Shown here: positions 52,035-62,821 of the stretch, piece after piece | How positions within the stretch are numbered: the first letter of the stretch is position 1 | How the letters are laid out: every line of letters starts with the position of its first letter | Assembly: GCA_036873135.1 (NCBI GenBank) | Contig: JAPTYO010000001.1 | Location: 26,527,774 to 26,591,773 of the forward strand | Origin: Clarkia xantiana subsp. parviflora | Lineage: Eukaryota; Streptophyta; Magnoliopsida; Myrtales; Onagraceae | DNA: 64,000 bases | Direction: 5' to 3' | Position numbers and translations under genes: made by a program | The notes under the pieces: generated by a model | Databases searched by the model: none | Told to the model about the DNA's origin: nothing | Seen by the model: only the letters and a program-made list of their open reading frames with translations

Positions 52035-54764
52035 GTGCCTCCTAGGCAACAGCAGAACGCCAGGGCTTACACCCCACTGGGGGAGGACAGACAAGCAAGA
52101 CCTCCAAGGAGGCAAGAATTCTATGAAGCACCCCAGCAGGGACACCAAGGATACACTTACAGTCCGTATCAATACGGACAAGAGATCCCGGCAAGCCCCA
52201 TCTATAACTACGGAGGCTATCAGAGAAATTACACTCCGACACCGATATTGATCACTCCAGAAGAAATAGAGGCAATGATAACAAGGAAAATGAACGAGTC
52301 AAAGAAACATAGCTTGCATTGTCTAAGTGACAAAACGAACCACCCTTTCACAAGGGAATTGGAGATGACCAAGGTGCCGGACTCCCTGCATACAGTCCAG
52401 ATCGCAAAATACAATGGCAAGGGAGACCCTTTGGAGCATATTCAGCAGCATGAAGCCTCCCTATTTGGGAGAACCACTGATGAAAGATACAAGGCACTCC
52501 TATTTCCAAACACCCTATCAGGGGTGGCCTCACACTGGTTCTTCAGCCTACCCTCTGAGAGCATCCACTCATGGGAGCAGCTAAAGGCGAAGTTCCTTCA
52601 GAGGTATCTAGGAGAAAGGAAGCTCCTCAAAGGAACAGGCTCCATTGATGATGTGAAGCAAGAAAATGATGAATCCTTGGCCAGTTACTACACTAGGTTC
52701 AACCAAAACATAGCAGACATCCAGGGCGACATCACTGAGGGTGAGATAATACGAGCCTTCATCAGAAACCTAGGCCGCTTCGGGTCCACACTGGCAGAAA
52801 AGATGGCCAAGAAACCAGCGAGCACCTTAGAGGAGCTTGCAGGAAGAGTAAAAACTCATATAGACCTGGAGAGGCACAGGGCAAGTAAGAAAGCCAAGAT
52901 TCAAGCAGCCAAGGAAGACAATGCAAAACCGAACAAAGGAAGGCCACCCCAGGCACCTCAGCACGCAAGGCAGCAGGAATGGCGTCCGCCCCAGCAAAGA
53001 AACCAAATGGGCGAACCACTGAAGGCTAGGGAAATAAATGTCATCAAGTTCGTCCCATTGAACGCCACTCCAGCTACTGTCCTCAGAGAGATGCGGAATC
53101 AGAAACTCTGGTCACCCCCTGCAAGATGGAGAGCCCCAATGGTGGGGAATCACAAGGACAGATGGTGTGACAACCATGAAGCATACGGGCACGACACGAA
53201 TGAATGCTTTAGCCTAAAGCTAAGCATAAACAACATCATCCAAAGGGGAGAACTAAAACAGTTCGTGGATCATGGGGGCAACAGCATGCAGTTAGGGCCA
53301 TCACACAGAGACAAGGGTAAAAGCAAAGTAGACTACAATCCTCCACCCAACAAGAGAGGGACCATAAATATGATACACGGGGGAGTAGCGTCAGGTGGCC
53401 CAACTGCTAATGCAAGGGAGGTTTACGCATCCAAATTGAGTTCAGTGCCAAGGTGGAGGAAAAGGCCACGAGAAGGAGATGAGATGAAGATTGAATTCTC
53501 GGAGAAGGATAAGAGCCACATTGTCTTCCCACATGACGATGCATTAGTCATCACGATAGACATTGACAATTTTGATGTAAATAGAATATTGGTGGATGGG
53601 GGCAGCTCAGCAGACCTCCTAAGCCTAAGGGTCCTAGAGGAGATAGGGAAAACAAAGGCAGACATCAAACCAGTCAACTTCCCTCTGGTTGGCTTCTCAG
53701 GGGCAACAAGCTATCCCCTGGGAATGATAACTCTGCCAGTGACCATGGGTCAAGGATGGACACAGTTGAAGGTAAATGTTAATTTCTTGGTGGTTGAAAG
53801 CTTGGGAGCCTACAACGGGATCCTAGGAAGAACAACCATAAACCCATATGAAATCGTGCCATCCACCGTACACCAGAAACTGAAGTACATCACTGAGAAT
53901 GGAATTGGAGAAGTCCTGGGTGACCAACGCACAGCAAGGCAGTGCTACGTCAACTCCATGAGACGGGGATCACTCAGGACAGACACAGTGGCAATGGTCA
54001 TGGTAGGAACCAACCAAGACAGCAAGAAGAAGGGAAGGAGACAAAGGCAAGGAAAGATGAAGAAGGGAGTTGTACTCCGTTTGAGCAGGCAGTTTTTTCA
54101 AATAATGCCTAAGAAGAGACACATGAGCAAAGCTGTGAAGGTGACAGCCATACCTTGGCAGCCAGAAACCATAGAAGGGAAAAGAACAAGGGACTCCATC
54201 ATAAGAGGCTTCCGTTACATCGATGATATCAAGCAAATGCCGTGGGAGCCAATATCAAGCTACTTCCAGAGATTCTCCAGTTATGGTGCCAATATGGACA
54301 TCACAAGAGGAGAAGTCGTCAAAGCATTCATTAGGAACATGCACCCAAACTCATTTGAAGCCTATGGAGGGCTTTATGAGATGATCATGACGAGCACGAT
54401 GAGAGAGCTCAAAGAAAAGCTAGCCAAGGCATTTGCAAAGGAGATGGAGCAGCCGGAGGAAATCCTGGAGAAAGAAGGAGAGACTGATATACTGCAAAGA
54501 GGTGTAAACTTCAAATTCACACCCCTTACAGTGAGCATACAAGAACTTTTTCAGAAGTACCTCAAGGAAGAGCTACCCGCATGCAGGGAGGAGGGCAAGG
54601 CCTTCCTAGGAAGAGATGCACAGGAATGGTGTGAGTACCATGGAACCTGGGGGCATCAAACCAACAACTGCATGGTGCTGAAGATAGAAGTGGAGGAAAT
54701 GATTTACAACGGAGGCCTAAAGGAGTACGTGGCAATGGACAAATTGACCACCCCATATCCTTAG
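52035..54764 (+). CDS. Gag-protease-second Gag fusion ORF (909 codons)
   Basis: First module: retrotransposon Gag (about residues 100-270, with YNGKGDPLEHIQQHE, SHWFFSLPSESI and DESLASYYTRFNQN), then a zinc knuckle-like WCDNHEAYGHDTNEC (about 376). Next is an aspartic protease with VDGGSSADLL (about 519) and GAYNGILGRTTINP. Where RT should follow, the frame instead continues into a second Gag-like module (about 715-905) with SYFQRFSSYGANMDITRGEV, VKAFIRNMHPNSFEAYGGLY and a second knuckle, EWCEYHGTWGHQTNNC. It stops with no pol domain. The first module and protease align with those of the Tat element at 11047-15759. The fusion could co-assemble with helper particles. Confidence 0.85.
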   Translation: MPPRQQQNARAYTPLGEDRQARPPRRQEFYEAPQQGHQGYTYSPYQYGQEIPASPIYNYGGYQRNYTPTPILITPEEIEAMITRKMNESKKHSLHCLSDKTNHPFTRELEMTKVPDSLHTVQIAKYNGKGDPLEHIQQHEASLFGRTTDERYKALLFPNTLSGVASHWFFSLPSESIHSWEQLKAKFLQRYLGERKLLKGTGSIDDVKQENDESLASYYTRFNQNIADIQGDITEGEIIRAFIRNLGRFGSTLAEKMAKKPASTLEELAGRVKTHIDLERHRASKKAKIQAAKEDNAKPNKGRPPQAPQHARQQEWRPPQQRNQMGEPLKAREINVIKFVPLNATPATVLREMRNQKLWSPPARWRAPMVGNHKDRWCDNHEAYGHDTNECFSLKLSINNIIQRGELKQFVDHGGNSMQLGPSHRDKGKSKVDYNPPPNKRGTINMIHGGVASGGPTANAREVYASKLSSVPRWRKRPREGDEMKIEFSEKDKSHIVFPHDDALVITIDIDNFDVNRILVDGGSSADLLSLRVLEEIGKTKADIKPVNFPLVGFSGATSYPLGMITLPVTMGQGWTQLKVNVNFLVVESLGAYNGILGRTTINPYEIVPSTVHQKLKYITENGIGEVLGDQRTARQCYVNSMRRGSLRTDTVAMVMVGTNQDSKKKGRRQRQGKMKKGVVLRLSRQFFQIMPKKRHMSKAVKVTAIPWQPETIEGKRTRDSIIRGFRYIDDIKQMPWEPISSYFQRFSSYGANMDITRGEVVKAFIRNMHPNSFEAYGGLYEMIMTSTMRELKEKLAKAFAKEMEQPEEILEKEGETDILQRGVNFKFTPLTVSIQELFQKYLKEELPACREEGKAFLGRDAQEWCEYHGTWGHQTNNCMVLKIEVEEMIYNGGLKEYVAMDKLTTPYP

Positions 54765-55030
54765 TTTCATATTTAGCACTCTGCATGTTAAAGCTTTCTA
54801 AGTTTTTCAAAAACAACTTTTGAGAAGGAGAACTCACGAAGTTACTCCAACTCTACAACTATCTTTGATTTCCTCCAAAGGGTGTCTTGACCCACCCAAG
54901 GCACCCCGTCTGTACAAAAAACATGAATGCTCTTAAGGGAGTAGGATTTCCTTTAAAGGTATTTTCCAATGAATGTGGTGATATAATCATGAAGTTATCC
55001 TTACACAGATATGACTTCAAGTCAACAACG
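54765..55030. other. Spacer after the Gag-PR-Gag ORF
   Basis: No coding sequence is recognised. The last part leads into the tandem array with CGACGCCCCCAAGAGCG. Confidence 0.4.
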
Positions 55031-55510
55031 AATTTCGACGCCCCCAAGAGCGTATCTTGAGAGTAGTTTTCATACTACGACCTTCGACGCCCCCAAGAGC
55101 GTATCTTGAGAGTAGTGTTCATACTACGACCTTCGACGCCCCCAAGAGCGTATCTTGAGAGTAGTTTTTATACTACGTCATTCGACGCACCAAGAGCGTA
55201 TCTTGAGAGTGGTTTCCAAAAACTACGAATTTCGACGCCCCCAGGAGCGTATCTTGAGAGTAGTGTTACTACGACATTCGACGCCCCCAAGAGCGTATCT
55301 TGAGAGTAGTTTCTATACTACGACCTTCGACGCACCAAGAGCGTATCTTGAGAGTGGTTTCCAAAAACTACGAACTTCGACGCCCCCAGGAGCGTATCTT
55401 GAGGTAGACTTGCAACCTACCAGATTCGACGCCCCCAAGAGCGTATCTTGAGGTAGAAAAAACACTACCAGATTCGACGCCCCCAAGAGCGTATCTTGAG
55501 GTAGATTTCA
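55030..55510. repeat. Tandem array in the non-autonomous element, about 48-bp unit
   Basis: About ten units with TTCGACGCCCCCAAGAGCG followed by TATCTTGAGAGTAG and a variable tail of about 15 bp containing ACTACGA or ACTACCA. Similar in kind to the arrays of the autonomous Tat element but different in sequence. Confidence 0.92.
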
Positions 55511-55514
55511 AACT

Positions 55515-55862
55515 ACCAGCTTCGACGCCAACCAGGAGCGTATCTTTGGTCTAACCTGCGCCCTCCGGGAGCCTATCCTGTGAAACGTTAAGTGCCCTCC
55601 GAGAGCCAGTCTCGTGAACAGATTTCGACGCCAACCAGGAGCGTATCTTTGGTCTAACCTGTGCCCTCCGGGAGCCTAACCTGCGAAACGTTAAGTGCCC
55701 TCCGAGAGCCAGTCTCGTGAACAGATTTCGACGCCAACCAGGAGCGTATCTTTGGTCTAACCCGTGCCCTCCGGGAGCCTATCCTGCGAAACGTTAAGTG
55801 CCCACCGAGAGCCAGTCTCGTGAACAGATTTCGACGCCCACCAAGAGCGTATCTTTGGTCTA
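55515..55862. repeat. Tandem array, about 108-bp unit
   Basis: Three full copies and one partial of a unit starting CTTCGACGCCAACCAGGAGC, with CCTCCGGGAGCCTA and GAGAGCCAGTCTCGTGAAC inside. It grows out of the preceding array by sharing the TTCGACGCC start. Confidence 0.88.
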
Positions 55863-56248
55863 ACAATACCATACATACCATGCAAAGGGTATCAGAAGAG
55901 AGCCTTACACCATACTGAGAAGGATCCCATGAGATAGTAATTTCAAAGTAAAGTGCTATGAAGAACACATAATGTTTTTTCTTGAATGAAATAACAAGTA
56001 TGGCATGAAGGAAAACACGAAAGAAGGATAAGTAAAGGAAACACACCAAGAGAAGAGTCCATAGTCAAAGGAGTACATACAAAAGCATATGAAGTACTAA
56101 TATAAAGGCAAATGAACCACACAGCCAACGACAAAATACGAGAAGAGAAAGCAACCCAAAACCCCACAACAATCCCAAAAGATACTCAACCCATCAAAGG
56201 GGAGAAAGAGTGTGGTTATATATACAAAGATAGCAAGATGTAGAAACA

Positions 56249-58704
56249 TCAATCAGAGCCCTCAGGAGAGTCACCCTGACCCCCTGAGACTGAACCACCG
56301 GCAGAGATGGAAGAAGAGGAGGAGTCTGAAGTATCGATATCCACAGGCGTTGCATCCACCTGTGTAGGGGCAGGCTCGTCTGCAACAGCAGCCTGACCCC
56401 TAAGGACAGCCATGTAGCCAGTAGCGTATGGCCCGAAGTCACCTAGATCGCCAACTGGAAACTGAGGATCAATGCGGAAAATATGATCAACCAGATACTC
56501 ACCAAACTGGTTCATCTCCTGAGTGAGTCGCACGCTATAGTCAGCAGTGAAGGCAGAAGAAGCCTTGTACTCAGACACTGCGACAGTCCTCTCCTCTGCC
56601 CGACACCTAGCCTCCAACTTCCGCAATTCCTCAGAATGGAGTGAAGCTGCGACCTCAGCCTCCCGGCGCAAGCTACCTACGGTAGTCTCAAGTAAGGACA
56701 CTTGGTCCTTGAGCTCCTGCATCTTCAGATCTGATAGGCGTGCCTTCTCAGCAGCAGTGGCGAGCTCCGCCTTTAGGGAGACCTGGCTGTCCTCTAGAGT
56801 CTTCTTCTCGTCAGATAGCTCGAGAACGAGAGATGCCATGTTCACCATGTCAGACATACCCTGAAAATTTAAACAAGAGATGAGTACCTGAAAATTCAAC
56901 CACATAAAAGCAAAAAGGAAAAAGCAAGGAACAACTCACAGGCGCATAACGAGAGAGTACACCCTGAACGAAGCGCCGAGTCTCCCCAGGAGACCTAGGC
57001 TGGGCAACACGATCGCCAGGGGGGACGGCACCGCGAAGTACGCGGATGCCAACCTCAGGAGTCCGCAAAGAGGAGCCGCTATCAAGGTGGAACTCCTTCA
57101 AACCAGCGAAAGGAGTCCACTCAGACCCAACGACATCTTCATCAGTAAGACGTGCGAAATCCTTCCGACTCAAAGCCGGAGGCCCACCTATACAAGCGAA
57201 GCAAGTCAAAGGAAAATATAAACATAGAAGAATCAGTGATAAGGTAGAGATCGAACCTGATGACAGTGCCCTCGGCTGGGGGGCAGGGGAACCACCACCA
57301 ACAGGTCGCTTCCCTTTATCAATGTGGGAAGGCGCCTCTTCGACCACCATCTCTTTATCGCGAGACAGGGTCGGGGGACGAGCAACAGGCGAAGGAGGAT
57401 CCGCAGCTTTCTTCCTCTTGACAGCCGAGGCCTCGGCCTCAGAGTCAGATCTCCACGAATTGGACTTGGAGGGTCCAGAGTCTTTGCCTACGGAGACAAC
57501 CCTCTCGGTCACCAAGGGAGAGCGCCCTAGCAATGTAAGAAAAACAAGATAAGGAAAACACAAGTATACCATAAAGAAACAAACAGGAGGAAGTATACCA
57601 GAGGCCCCAGCCTTCTTCCCAAGCATGGGGGATTTCTTCAGAGTGGAGCTAGAAGGAGCCTTCCTCTTGCTCAGGTCGACCGGTGCTCCCTGCACGTTAT
57701 AGGTTTTTCCGTGAAACCAACCTACAAAGGAAAAGCAGAAAGTAAATAAAGATGAGAAGACTAAGTAACATACCGAACCCCCGGAGTCAGGAGTCAAACT
57801 GATCCCTGCCTCATAAAGATCCATCTCAGTCACTAAGGACACGGGGCAGTATGATCGGGTCCTGTTGCTCTCATGAATGATCTTCATAGTCTCTAAATCA
57901 ACAGGTGAAAACTCCCCGAAGGCAGGCCAACCATCCGACCGATCCTCATTCAAGACCGACCAAGTGACATATCGATCCGTGATGAAGAAATAGTGCTTGG
58001 CCCAGTGACTTGCCGAGTTGTCACTCCGGGCCACGAAGCGAAGAGAGGTATCCCACTCGACCCCACTCAACCCGAAATCAGCAAATCGGGAATCCTTGAA
58101 GGACGGATGGCGAGTTACAAAACTCGCAAAGCCCACTTTCCTCTGATATTGGAACCGGTAGAAGCATCGGAACAGAACCAGCGAATACTTCCAGGAGTAC
58201 CAGTGGCACAACACCCGGAAGCCCACCCAGACGCGGAGGGCACTAGGAGCAAGGTTCACAGGAGAAATCCTGAAGAACCTACTCAACTCTACGAGGTCAT
58301 CGCAGTAAGGCAACCTCAAACCAAATCGAATCTGGGTGGGGTAAACGACGACCTTCCCCCTAGGGGGCTCTGTCACCGTCTCGCGGGTATTCCCCAAGGA
58401 AGGGAGGAAAGGATATAGAGGCTCATCTAGGGGAGAGATATCTCCTAAGGTAACGTGCTCATTGTAATCAGACCTAGTAAGGTGGTTCTCCGATAGAGCA
58501 GCGAGACCTAAGTCAAAGGTAGCAGGAAATCCCAAAGTCCGAATCAAGTTTCGACTAACACTCCAACTCAGATCGCGACACTAAGCTAATGATAGGAAAA
58601 GAAGTAATGCGACGAAAAGAAGAGAAAAGGAACTCACTCATCCTTCGGAGGATATAACGCCTCTGTAGAGTCTGTGTACGGGGACACCACCAGGAATACA
58701 GTAC
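56249..58704 (-). CDS. Antisense gene, Transposase_28 (putative gypsy-type transposon) family, copy 2
   Basis: Minus-strand exons: 58638-58704 (first visible; N-terminus uncertain), 57770-58554, 57599-57721, 57257-57526, 56940-57187 and 56249-56860, with consistent phases and GT-AG borders. From the first visible exon this gives about 700 codons without a stop. The family domain is in exon 57770-58554 (YCDDLVELSRFFRISPVNLA, VEWDTSLRFVA, YFFITDRYVTWSV). A Ser/Lys-rich, nuclear-signal-like middle follows (VKRKKAADPP). The last exon is helical, likely coiled coil, and ends in an acidic Ser-rich tail. The function of the family is unknown. The gene runs against the retrotransposon, with its own TATA box near 59565. 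Introns would be lost only from its own transcript, not from the element's genomic RNA. Confidence 0.78.
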
Positions 58705-59099
58705 CTGCCACGACATGACAAATATCAAGACGAGAGAATTTCCGAAAAACCGGAAGTACTCCGGCACTCAACCAATGACAACAACCAAAGAGTCGAAAGC
58801 ATCCAACAAAGATAACGAACATGAGCCAAGGACACCACGACAACCAAATCGGACAATTTTATCCGAACCTAAAGTCGATTTTCGGGCAAAATTACCGTTA
58901 TGCCCTCCAATGGAAATCAACACACAAATGGCGACTCAACATCAAATTCAAAACGGGGATAGTTTAATCGGACAAGAAACTATCTCCAGACGACCGGCCA
59001 AAATTTTCCCCCCAAAATCCACTGCAATCCCACATTCAATCAAGTATCGGCAATTCAAAAATCAACTTTTTACGCGATAACGGAAAGGAAAAGAGTGGA

Positions 59100-59568
59100 C
59101 CTTCGGAAAACCCGACCCGATGTGATAAACGGGTCCGGAATTCAAATTTTGAGACCGCCGGAAGTCAGTCCCTCGCCGGAAGTCGGATCCTGCCGTCACC
59201 GGAGGTCGTTCCTCGTCGTGCTGGAGCTGTCTCGCCTCGCCGTCGCCAGCTCCAGCCAATCTCGACGCCGCCGCTCGTCCAGCCACCGCCCTCCACTGGC
59301 CCTGCTCGTGTCGCGTCGTCCCCGTCTGTCAGCCGCTAGAAGTCGCGCCGCCGTCCCGATCCGCTGGCCCACCCGTCGCCTCCGTTTCGTGCCGGTGGTC
59401 GCCTCCCGCCGGAGCTGCTGGCCGGAATTTCGGGTTGTCCACCGGAATTTTGGCCGGCCCTTACCTTGGTGTGCTCAAAATTCTTTCTTGCTCTCCAAGG
59501 GTGAGAAAAGAGAGAAAAGGATGGCTATGGTGACTAACTAAGGTATTTTCTTAACTCTCCTATATATT
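59100..59568 (-). promoter_or_regulatory. Putative promoter, leader and leader intron of the antisense gene (copy 2)
   Basis: On the minus strand an AAATATATAGGAG TATA box (59561-59568) is followed by a CTCTCTTTTCTC-rich leader and a donor-like ACACCAAGGTAAGG near 59467. The following DNA is GC-rich with CCGGCC motifs and probably lies in a leader intron. A plus-strand frame at 59095-59541 crosses this region but has the look of a chance frame. Confidence 0.45.
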
Positions 59569-59569
59569 T

Positions 59570-60100
59570 GAAAGATGGTAGGGTTTTTTAAAGAGTTCTA
59601 ATCACCACCCTCCATTTATTTTTAAGTGAGATCTAAGGGTTAAAGAAAAACCATCACTTTTACCCCTTTTAACTATGGCTAAGTATATCTCCATACTTAG
59701 AAAAACCATCAAGTTAGGCTTATTCTTGAGCATCCCATACTTAGAAAAAAAAATTTTAGGCCAAAATTAAATTTTTCCCCACTTAGGCAAAATCCCGGCA
59801 TGAAATTGAAGCATAAGTCATTTAGTTGCATTCGTATTGCATCCCTATGCGAGCGTGTATTTTTCGAAATGTACGCCCGTAACAAGGAAAGATTTATTAT
59901 TCCCACTTCAGACGGACGCGTGCTTAGGCACGTGCCCGTACTGCTCTGACGTTTACACTTCCTCTATCTTATAAGGCAGGGGGCAGAGTCAGCGGTACGC
60001 ATCCATGGGTAAATAAGCATTCAGATGAAAGGTAAAACCCCGGTTTCAAATTGCGCGTGTCATACCATCCTAAAATAGAGTCAATCAAGGGTTAGGCCAT
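59570..60100. other. Non-coding 3' region of the non-autonomous element
   Basis: No coding frame is recognised. It lies upstream of the antisense promoter and before the PPT. Confidence 0.35.
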
Positions 60101-60103
60101 TGG

Positions 60104-60119
60104 TTGACTCGGGGGCATG
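60104..60119 (+). promoter_or_regulatory. Polypurine tract of the non-autonomous element
   Basis: GACTCGGGGGCATG abuts the TGATGG start of the 3' LTR. The element at 35688 has GACTCGGGGGAAAA in the same place, sharing the first ten bases. Confidence 0.7.
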
Positions 60120-60970
60120 TGATGGATATACGCCCAATTTGAACCCGTTGACTTCCTAATCGTTGTATTTTTACCATCCCATTAATGATTATAATTCGAA
60201 ACTTCAACCCGAACACTTCGCGAAAACACCAACGGTCCGGACGAGGCCGAAGCGCTCGTCCGACCGAGTCAAACTCACCTAGGTGAGGTTGGGTGGCCAC
60301 ACCCGACCTCCCCTAGGGGAGATCGGGTCAGCCGACCCGATCCCCCCTAGGGGAGATCGGGTGGACCAACCCGATCTCTCCTAGGAGAGATCGGGTCGGC
60401 CAACCCGATCTCCCCTAGGGGGGATAGGGTTGGCCAACCCCATCCCCCCTAGGAGGGGTTGGGTGGCCTCACCCAACCCCTACCCTTGGGGGTCGGATTT
60501 CCCTTCCCCCCAAGGGCCCCGACACCATTCTTGGACTCCCATACTCGGTTTATTCCGCCTACCTTCTCCGTATCCTAAGGTCTTAATTATGTGTTTAAAG
60601 GTTAATTAACTGTGTTTAAAGGTTAACGATGTCATTAAGCCACCTTAATGACATCGTTGCCTATAAATACCCCACCTCCACTATTCATTTGATCATCTTG
60701 GCAAGTTGGATAATTTTGCTCTGACATCTCTCTAGCTTTATCTCTCTAAAACCGTACTGACTTAGGCATCGGAGAGGGTTCATCAGGCACCACCCCCCCC
60801 CCCCTCTGTGCCTAGTATTGCCCCTTCTGCAGGGCGAAGGAGAAGAGAAGCTAAGGACGGAAGGACACGAGTTAGGACAGTACAACCCGAGAGCATCAGA
60901 TCCGCGACATCTCCAGTGAGGAACGATACTTGAGTCGACCGCCCGTTGACCTTAGACTCGGAACCTAACA
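60120..60970 (+). repeat. 3' LTR (851 bp) of the non-autonomous element
   Basis: Matches the 5' LTR except for scattered single-base differences, one extra CCCCTAGGGG unit and a longer C run near 60791. It ends CGGAACCTAACA, followed by the GTAAT target duplication. Confidence 0.93.
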
Positions 60971-60975
60971 GTAAT

Positions 60976-61330
60976 GGATATGGTTCTTTCAATTCGCTCC
61001 AAATTAGAGAGACACGGAAGGAGACTGAAGAAGGGTTCTGCTCTGTCGTGCTCCGTCGTCATATTATATTATTATATATAATGCGTGCAATCCAACCTCA
61101 TTGTTGGCGCCTTTCCTTCTTTGCTGCAGCTGTAGTTTTCTCTCTCTCCAGGGCTTTCATCTGCGTCGAAAGAAAACAGGAGTCGAGAAGAAAGACAACG
61201 TCGAAGTGTGGCCCAACGTCAAGCCCTTCGTCAATGGAGGTGCTTCCTATTTTTCTGGGATTCATTTAGTCGCAATCTTGAGTCTGGTTGGTAAATCACT
61301 ATGACAGGTCTTACTTTATTCCTTTAGATT
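60976..61330 (+). pseudogene. Mitochondrial dicarboxylate/tricarboxylate carrier (DTC) 5' fragment
   Basis: At 61179-61247 the plus strand encodes GVEKKDNVEVWPNVKPFVNG followed by GAS, matching the N-terminus and start of the first transmembrane segment of plant DTC carriers (normally continuing GMLATC). After GAS the similarity ends, and the frame stops at 61304. The upstream part (60976-61178), with GGAGACTGAAGAAGGG, may be the old leader. DTC exchanges 2-oxoglutarate and malate across the inner mitochondrial membrane. Only about 23 codons are present here, so this is a fragment. Confidence 0.6.
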
Positions 61331-62235
61331 TGGGGTTTAAATTTTTTTTTAATTGATTCAAAGTTCGAATTTTATGATCTTTGTGCTATGCCAAAATGCT
61401 AAAATATTTGTTTTTTAATTGTTTTAATTGTCATGTGCTAAATGAGTAAATATCTCTGGCATCGTTTAGGTTTTTTTTTATGGTGATGGCGATCATTGTT
61501 ATGCTATTTTCTAGCAGAATGCAGACTCAATGTGCAGACTCAGCTGCAAATTTTCTCATTCAAGCTCTAGAAGTAGCACTGCCTAAGAAAAAGAAGAACA
61601 TAGATTTGAAGAAGTTACAACAGGCAAATAGTTGCTTCCAAGAGACTGACAAAATGCAGAAGCAAGAAAAAGTTTTTTTTTCATGTTTGTCAGTCTTTCT
61701 CCATTCCGAGCTATTTTCATCAATCGAGTTCCTTCTCCATTCCTAGCTGAAAAGATGAGAACTCACAAGTTTAGTTTATTTCTCGTATGAGCCTGCTAAT
61801 TTTGCTAATTCGATTATAGAATTACTGGTCTTGGTGTTACTCATAGTTTTGATTTTGGTGTTCTTCAAAGGGATTTAACAAATTTATGCCCATATATATT
61901 CGTGGATGTGGTAATGGGACAATTACATAGTCGCAGCACCGCCCACTTTTCGATGTAATGTTTAAATTAACGTGTAAATATGTATGTTACAATCTGTTTG
62001 TTTGGTGGTGAATTCAAGCCATACCACAGTGACTCTATATCTTTTTCATTTATGCACATACACAAAGTTTGAAGCGGGTAAAATGGAATTCATGCACGCA
62101 CGCACACACGAACGAGCGAACGCACGCACGCACACTACATATTCTCAAATCACCAAAGTTATATATGAAGTTTGAAGCGGGTAAAATGGAGCTACATGGA
62201 AGAATTTTCAATATCTCCGTGAGTGAAGATGATAT
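61331..62235. other. Intergenic DNA with one unexplained frame
   Basis: A plus-strand frame at 61480-61746 encodes an 88-residue peptide with a Lys-rich middle (LPKKKKNIDLKKLQQ) that I cannot assign. GAAGCGGGTAAAATGGA occurs twice (62071 and 62172), flanking a CACGCACG-type run, which suggests a local duplication. Confidence 0.35.
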
Positions 62236-62821
62236 TGTTGATTGCAGGGGATATCTTCATGTTGTACGGGGACGTAATACTACGGAATGCTAAACGTGTA
62301 CTAGCAAGAAATCTAATGTACGCAGCAGAATTAGTACACATACATTTTAGCTTTCCTGCCCAAGAACGATGTGGAGGTAGTTCTGATCCTCCGGTCGGAA
62401 CCACGTGCAAGTTCTTCGTTATAGAATTCCCACGCGATGTAGCTCCACAACAAAGCCTCTGATCGATTCTTCAACGGGGACAGAACCTCGGACTGAATGC
62501 TCGAAAGCAATTTGGCACACCAGTGGTGGTGCCGAAACTAGGCCAGAGAGAAAGGAGTTTCTCTCAAATCACAACTTAAGAGGAGTTGTGATCAAGGTAT
62601 ATATTGGGAGTGACCCCAAGACCTCCTTATATAGTGGGAGGAGGATTATCTAGGGTTTCGGCCGACCTATGTGGGTGGGAGGCCCAATTTTGGGCCTCCC
62701 ATGTAACATGGGAATTGGGTCTGGCCCAATTAGCCCTAATGTGACATTTACCTAATTATCTTAGGTAACCACATATATTAACGGGCTACCAATTACGGCG
62801 CCACGTCACCATATGCCAACA
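62236..62821 (-). repeat. LTR (586 bp) of the same family as 24643-25234
   Basis: On the plus strand it runs from TGTTGATTGCAGGGGAT to CACCATATGCCAACA and is followed by GCTCCCACTCGCC, the same PPT context as the copy at 24643-25234. It has a CTTATATAGTGGGAG TATA motif near 62625. It is again a 3' LTR with the body to the right. Confidence 0.7.

Larger units (their letters stand above)
50640..60970 (+). mobile_element. Complete non-autonomous Tat-like retrotransposon (Gag-PR-Gag) with antisense gene
   Basis: LTRs at 50640-51451 and 60120-60970 are flanked by GTAAT on both sides (50635-50639 and 60971-60975). A TGGCGCC-type PBS follows the 5' LTR and a purine tract, GACTCGGGGGCATG, precedes the 3' LTR. 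Inside are one Gag-protease-second Gag ORF, two tandem arrays and an intron-containing gene on the other strand. No reverse transcriptase, RNase H or integrase is present. The PBS, Gag and protease resemble the autonomous Tat element at 8038-16575. It must borrow RT and integrase from such an element. Confidence 0.88.

Noticed and set aside
54562..54837. Minus-strand frame opposite the second Gag module
   Set aside because: Shadow frame; the plus-strand protein has matching motifs in a second element.
59095..59541. Arg/Ser-rich plus-strand frame of 148 codons
   Set aside because: It covers the probable promoter, leader and leader intron of the minus-strand gene; the composition reflects GC-rich CCGGCC repeats and no domain is visible.
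61480..61746. 88-codon frame with a Lys-rich centre
   Set aside because: No family recognised and no splice or promoter context; kept only as a note in the intergenic entry.
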